The notes beneath the pieces are model-generated. The model had not been told where the DNA came from. It saw nothing but the letters and a program-made list of their open reading frames with translations, and ran no database searches. From an uncultured Lachnospiraceae bacterium (GTDB lineage Bacteria > Bacillota > Clostridia > Lachnospirales > Lachnospiraceae): a stretch of 64,000 nt of DNA. A program made the translations under genes and the position numbers. Positions 61,701-64,000 of the stretch are shown here, piece by piece (position 1 is the first letter of the stretch; each line of letters begins with the position of its first letter). The stretch covers positions 9,487 to 73,486 of the forward strand of contig CAJUAO010000016.1 in the NCBI GenBank assembly GCA_910584685.1. Reading direction: 5' to 3'.

Positions 61701-62352
61701 TTTTTGATATCGTTATCGTATCTCCGTAATTCTCGCTTATATCTGCATATTTTTTTTCGTTATCTGAAAGGGATATCTGTATTTTATTTTTTTTGCTTGA
61801 CGCCACCAGAAATTCTTCCATTGCCATATTTATATCGCTGCTTCCAATAAGCCCGTTATATATGGCGGCAAGCCTTAAATCATTTTCAAGAAAAATATGG
61901 GGAAAATCAGGGGAGCCGAACAGCCTTACTGCCTCGTCATAGCTTGTCTGCGCAAGGCTGGCAAATTGAAACAGATTTTTAACGCTTCCTATGGAGGTAT
62001 CGGCGCTTATGGCGTCTACCGATACCGTAAAGGGTATAGCTGCCTCTCCTCCGTTAGTCACTACATTTATAAAGCCTGCTATCTCGTCGCCCTTATTTGC
62101 ATAATCGGTACATACCTTATAATTAATGATATTTTCCCTTCCTATAAATCTGCTGTTTTCTATAATAAGCCTGCTGTCCGTTGAAAAGACAATTCCCTTA
62201 AGGGGTTTTCCATTGGTGCAAACTACCGTAAAGGAGCCTGTATATGTCTGCTCTGTCTCCATATTTATGGAAATTTTCTCTATGTCTGTCTCAAACTTTG
62301 GCTTCGTATATTCAGTTATGCCAAGAGACAGCTTTTCTATAAGCTCCTTCAT
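58786..62352 (-). CDS. Large helical-repeat protein with Ig-like N-terminus (DUF5717-like)
   Basis: A 1188-residue protein. Residues 10-115 and 210-300 look like beta-sandwich (Ig-like) domains with alternating hydrophobic strands and a TYTGSFTVVCTNGKP pattern. Residues 320-1000 are almost all alpha-helical repeats with Y/L-rich helices, like TPR or HEAT solenoids. The last 150 residues turn beta-rich. There is no signal peptide or membrane segment. It starts 22 bases after rarA and precedes the degenerate Hsp70-like gene by 34 bases. I recall it as DUF5717, unknown function. Confidence 0.7.
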   Translation of the reverse strand: MKELIEKLSLGITEYTKPKFETDIEKISINMETEQTYTGSFTVVCTNGKPLKGIVFSTDSRLIIENSRFIGRENIINYKVCTDYANKGDEIAGFINVVTNGGEAAIPFTVSVDAISADTSIGSVKNLFQFASLAQTSYDEAVRLFGSPDFPHIFLENDLRLAAIYNGLIGSSDINMAMEEFLVASSKKNKIQISLSDNEKKYADISENYGDTITISKNTWGYTDINIFTDGDFIHTDKRRLTSQDFAGSNYELSYYIKSDRLHKGKNYGAISFVTPYQSLEYKITIDNTAGVTNGGLEEKRAAAGVIEKYIDFRLKKTDINKWAEDSRQIVSRARGIKDSMLLKLFQAHIFICQNMDSDGEWLLENVAEELISRRDEEPVLYCYYLYIRTLQKRDDEFTGEVTGKIRALYEGECSDWRLLWMLIYLDESCDRNLSIKLLRIKDEYNKGMRSPLMYYEALSSFNVMPEMMRVLDDFEVQVLNFGMKNDCISKKLAMQVSEIIRTEKHFKPLVYNVVSWLYEKYQEEDMLQSICALLIKCNMTDHKYFKWFERSVEKELKLTSLYEYYMYAIDDDYDRQLPQIVLLYFAYNHGSLSDTKADMLFANVIKYKENIKTIYDAYRPQIERYAAQSILNERAGIYPAVIYRDVLDKAMVGPELAEKLPVVLNAYEIKVNEKSMQYVIIVHKETKDLKRYKIKKGKAFVSIYTEDAAIIFEDAYGKRYEGIEHELKKLLDMEEYLRLCYEISNDLKPLAMYFADKYLRYRKDQGKSINMLKYMLNMEGLTESYRVMVEKEIIDYYSNNYDGDSLDEYLLNISADNLGTPARIKIMEMSVIRGLYNRAYELMAKYGFYNVEPRRVFKCAARIIEDRTDGRNEPKEDNVLVKMTAFAFEKGKYNEETLGYLGRYYNGTTKELLNIWKAAKDFCCDKRELEEKIIVQMLFTGAYVSRIDEIYASYEQKIPNKKVKKAYLFSKSYDYFVKENIIEESIFDYIEKDIDSGNEINDMCALAYLKYMSEKEELPEGKTSLCRTLLHELTRIGKNFEFFKAFRKYFPLPYSIIDKTIVEYRTEPDNKVLIHYIAEEGDKENGGYITAEMEPVCDGIFTYSFVLFYGENILYYITEEADGSKNVTESRNLSVGDIEFARDTTRYGIINDILVCRDMKEEKTFEEMTKDYLMKKELIDSIFDIKH

Positions 62353-62374
62353 TTGTTTACCACCTTTCAGTCAT

Positions 62375-63706
62375 TTAAGCTTCGTAACTTTCCTCTTTTA
62401 ATCTTTTTAAATGTTCCTTTATCTTCTTTTCATAGCCCATATCAGAAGGCTCATAAAACACGGTTCCCTTAAGCTCGTCCGGCAAATACTGCTGAACTGC
62501 GTAATGGTTTTTGTAGTCATGGGCATACTTATAATCCACCCCGTGTCCAAGCTTTGCAGCTCCCTTATAGTGGGCGTCCATAAGATGTAGGGGTATGGCT
62601 CCGGTTTTGCCGTTCTTTACCGCATCCATTGCCTTGCCTATAGCCGCTACGGCAGAATTGCTTTTAGGCGCGCATGCCACATAGGCGGCTGCCTGGGACA
62701 ATATAATCTGCGCCTCCGGCATACCTATCTGATGTACCGCCTCCGCCGCCGATACTGCTACAACCAGCGCCATAGGGTCTGCATTTCCCACATCCTCTGA
62801 CGCACATATCATAATACGTCTGGCTATAAATGTAACGCTTTCCCCTGCGTAAAGCATCCTTGCCAGATAATAAACGGCAGCGTCAGGGTCTGAGCCTCTC
62901 ATGCTCTTTATAAATGCGGAAATAGTATCATAGTGATTATCTCCGTCCTTATCATAGCGGACTGCCCTTTTCTGTATGCACTGCTGCGCCACCTCCATGG
63001 TAATATGTATTTTTCCGTCCTCTGCCCTGTCGGTAGTCAATATTCCAAGCTCCACCGCATTAAGAGCCATCCGGGCATCTCCGTTTGATATATCGGCCAG
63101 AAATTCCTTTGCCTCCGGGGTTATCTCACTATCATAGGAGCCCATTCCCTTATCCTTATCATATACCGCCCTGTCAATAAGCAGCATTATATCCTCCTTT
63201 AAAAGTGGCTTAAGCTCAAATATAATAGAACGTGAAATCAAAGCTCCGTTTACCTCAAAGTAAGGATTTTCCGTAGTTGCCCCTATAAGAATTAAGGTTC
63301 CCTCCTCCACAAAGGGAAGAAGATAATCCTGCTGTCCTTTATTAAACCTGTGTATCTCATCTATAAATAAAATGGTTTTTTTTCCGTACATTCCAAGGCT
63401 TGCCTTTGCCTCCTCCACCACTGCCTCCATATCCTTCTTTCCTGCAACTGTGGCGTTAAGCTGCTTAAAATCTGCGCTGGTGGTATTTGCTATAACCTTT
63501 GCAAGGGTGGTTTTTCCGGTCCCGGGAGGGCCGTAAAATATAATGGAGCTAAGCTTGTCTGCCTTAATGGCTCTGTATAAAAGCTTATCCTTCCCTATAA
63601 TATGCTTCTGCCCTACTACCTCGTCAAGGGTAGCGGGTCTGAGTCTTGAAGCTAATGGACTTTCTTTTTCCATTGTATTGCTTCTCATATATTCAAATAA
63701 GTCCAT
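62375..63706 (-). CDS. rarA: Replication-associated recombination protein A (RarA/MgsA), AAA+ ATPase
   Basis: A 443-residue AAA+ protein acting at stalled replication forks. Walker A GPPGTGKTT, Walker B LFIDEIHRF, sensor 1 GATTENPYF, arginine-finger ALISRS, and the tetramerization domain with SDPDAAVYYLARML. The start at 63706 follows AGGAGG by 7 bases; the frame runs on to 63739 without a site. It heads an operon with four genes of unknown function, 22 bases from the next. Confidence 0.96.
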   Translation of the reverse strand: MDLFEYMRSNTMEKESPLASRLRPATLDEVVGQKHIIGKDKLLYRAIKADKLSSIIFYGPPGTGKTTLAKVIANTTSADFKQLNATVAGKKDMEAVVEEAKASLGMYGKKTILFIDEIHRFNKGQQDYLLPFVEEGTLILIGATTENPYFEVNGALISRSIIFELKPLLKEDIMLLIDRAVYDKDKGMGSYDSEITPEAKEFLADISNGDARMALNAVELGILTTDRAEDGKIHITMEVAQQCIQKRAVRYDKDGDNHYDTISAFIKSMRGSDPDAAVYYLARMLYAGESVTFIARRIMICASEDVGNADPMALVVAVSAAEAVHQIGMPEAQIILSQAAAYVACAPKSNSAVAAIGKAMDAVKNGKTGAIPLHLMDAHYKGAAKLGHGVDYKYAHDYKNHYAVQQYLPDELKGTVFYEPSDMGYEKKIKEHLKRLKEESYEA

Positions 63707-63751
63707 TTTTTGCCTCCTGTTTAGTTTGTAAAGCATCAAATTTCAATTAAA

Positions 63752-63760
63752 ATTATATCA
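63752..63760 (-). promoter_or_regulatory. Extended -10 promoter of the rarA operon
   Basis: TGATATAAT on the minus strand, an extended -10 element about 46 bases before the rarA start. No good -35 box is seen at 16-18 bases. Confidence 0.45.
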
Positions 63761-64000
63761 CAAATTCGTTAATAAGGCTATATAAATTTATTTTGGAGGA
63801 GTTAAACTCTTTAAATAATGCTTACGAAAATAAATGAGAGGATAAATATTAATTTGTACAGGTGAAAAGAAAGTTTCTCACATGAAACCCGGGGCTTAAG
63901 AAAAAAGGGAGCTTGGGGCGGCAGGTCGGCTTGGGAAGGGAGTTATATATTTTTTTTAAAGCTTCGAAAAGAGGAAGAAATTCTATCAAGGGAATACCGC
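63761..64000. other. Right edge of the window, no gene seen
   Basis: AT-rich bases followed by a GC-rich patch (about 63891-63940, with two GGCTTGGG/GCTTGGGG-like words). I could not find a coding frame, RNA or terminator with confidence. Confidence 0.3.

Noticed and set aside
1..64000. tRNA, rRNA, CRISPR arrays, complete insertion sequences or prophage
   Set aside because: No regularly spaced repeats, no intact transposase with terminal repeats and no recognisable RNA gene were found on reading; only the element remnant at ppdK.

Overview
The window looks like chromosomal DNA of a low-GC, anaerobic, spore-forming Firmicute. A plant-fibre-degrading Lachnospiraceae relative (Butyrivibrio/Roseburia/Lachnospira type) fits best. 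The reasons are a spoVA operon, pyruvate formate-lyase with its activating enzyme, pyruvate phosphate dikinase, a single-chain glycyl-tRNA synthetase, many AraC regulators next to intracellular glycoside hydrolases, and a block of large proteins that I recall only from Lachnospiraceae. Most genes lie on the minus strand. I found no rRNA, tRNA, CRISPR array or intact insertion sequence.

Layout. Positions 1-6.9 kb: the 5' part of an ABC exporter cut by the window edge, an AraC regulator, an Rpn-type nuclease, a GH28 pectinase-like enzyme and purC. Positions 6-14.8 kb: stress and redox genes (SDR, nitroreductase, hemerythrin, GNAT, MerR) around a GH2/AraC pair. Positions 15-34 kb: a hemicellulose region with GH51, GH5-like, GH115 and GH43 enzymes, four more AraC proteins (one fused to a BtrH-like domain), and ppdK. 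Just downstream of ppdK lie the scar of an excised mobile element, a duplicated terminator and a small locus that resembles a type I toxin. Positions 34-41 kb: glyS, a MATE exporter and the spoVAA-AB-AC-AD-AE operon, preceded by an unannotated 49-residue membrane peptide.

Positions 41-55 kb: pflA and pflB lie about 11 kb apart. Between them is a 12-gene cluster that combines pseudaminic-acid-type sugar enzymes (PseF, PseH-like, PseG) with a small fatty-acid or polyketide-like set: two ACPs, two ketoacyl synthases III, a ketoreductase, an adenylation enzyme, a GNAT, an AAC(3)-like transferase and a metallo-hydrolase. The likely product is an acylated amino sugar for a surface glycan or flagellin. 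pflB itself is split: the catalytic part and the glycyl-radical domain are separate genes.

Positions 55.4-63.7 kb: rarA followed by four tightly packed genes of unknown function. They are a 1188-residue helical-repeat protein with an Ig-like start, a degenerate Hsp70/actin-fold protein, a TPR protein and a coiled-coil protein with two membrane segments. This block and the acyl-sugar cluster are the best candidates for undescribed systems.
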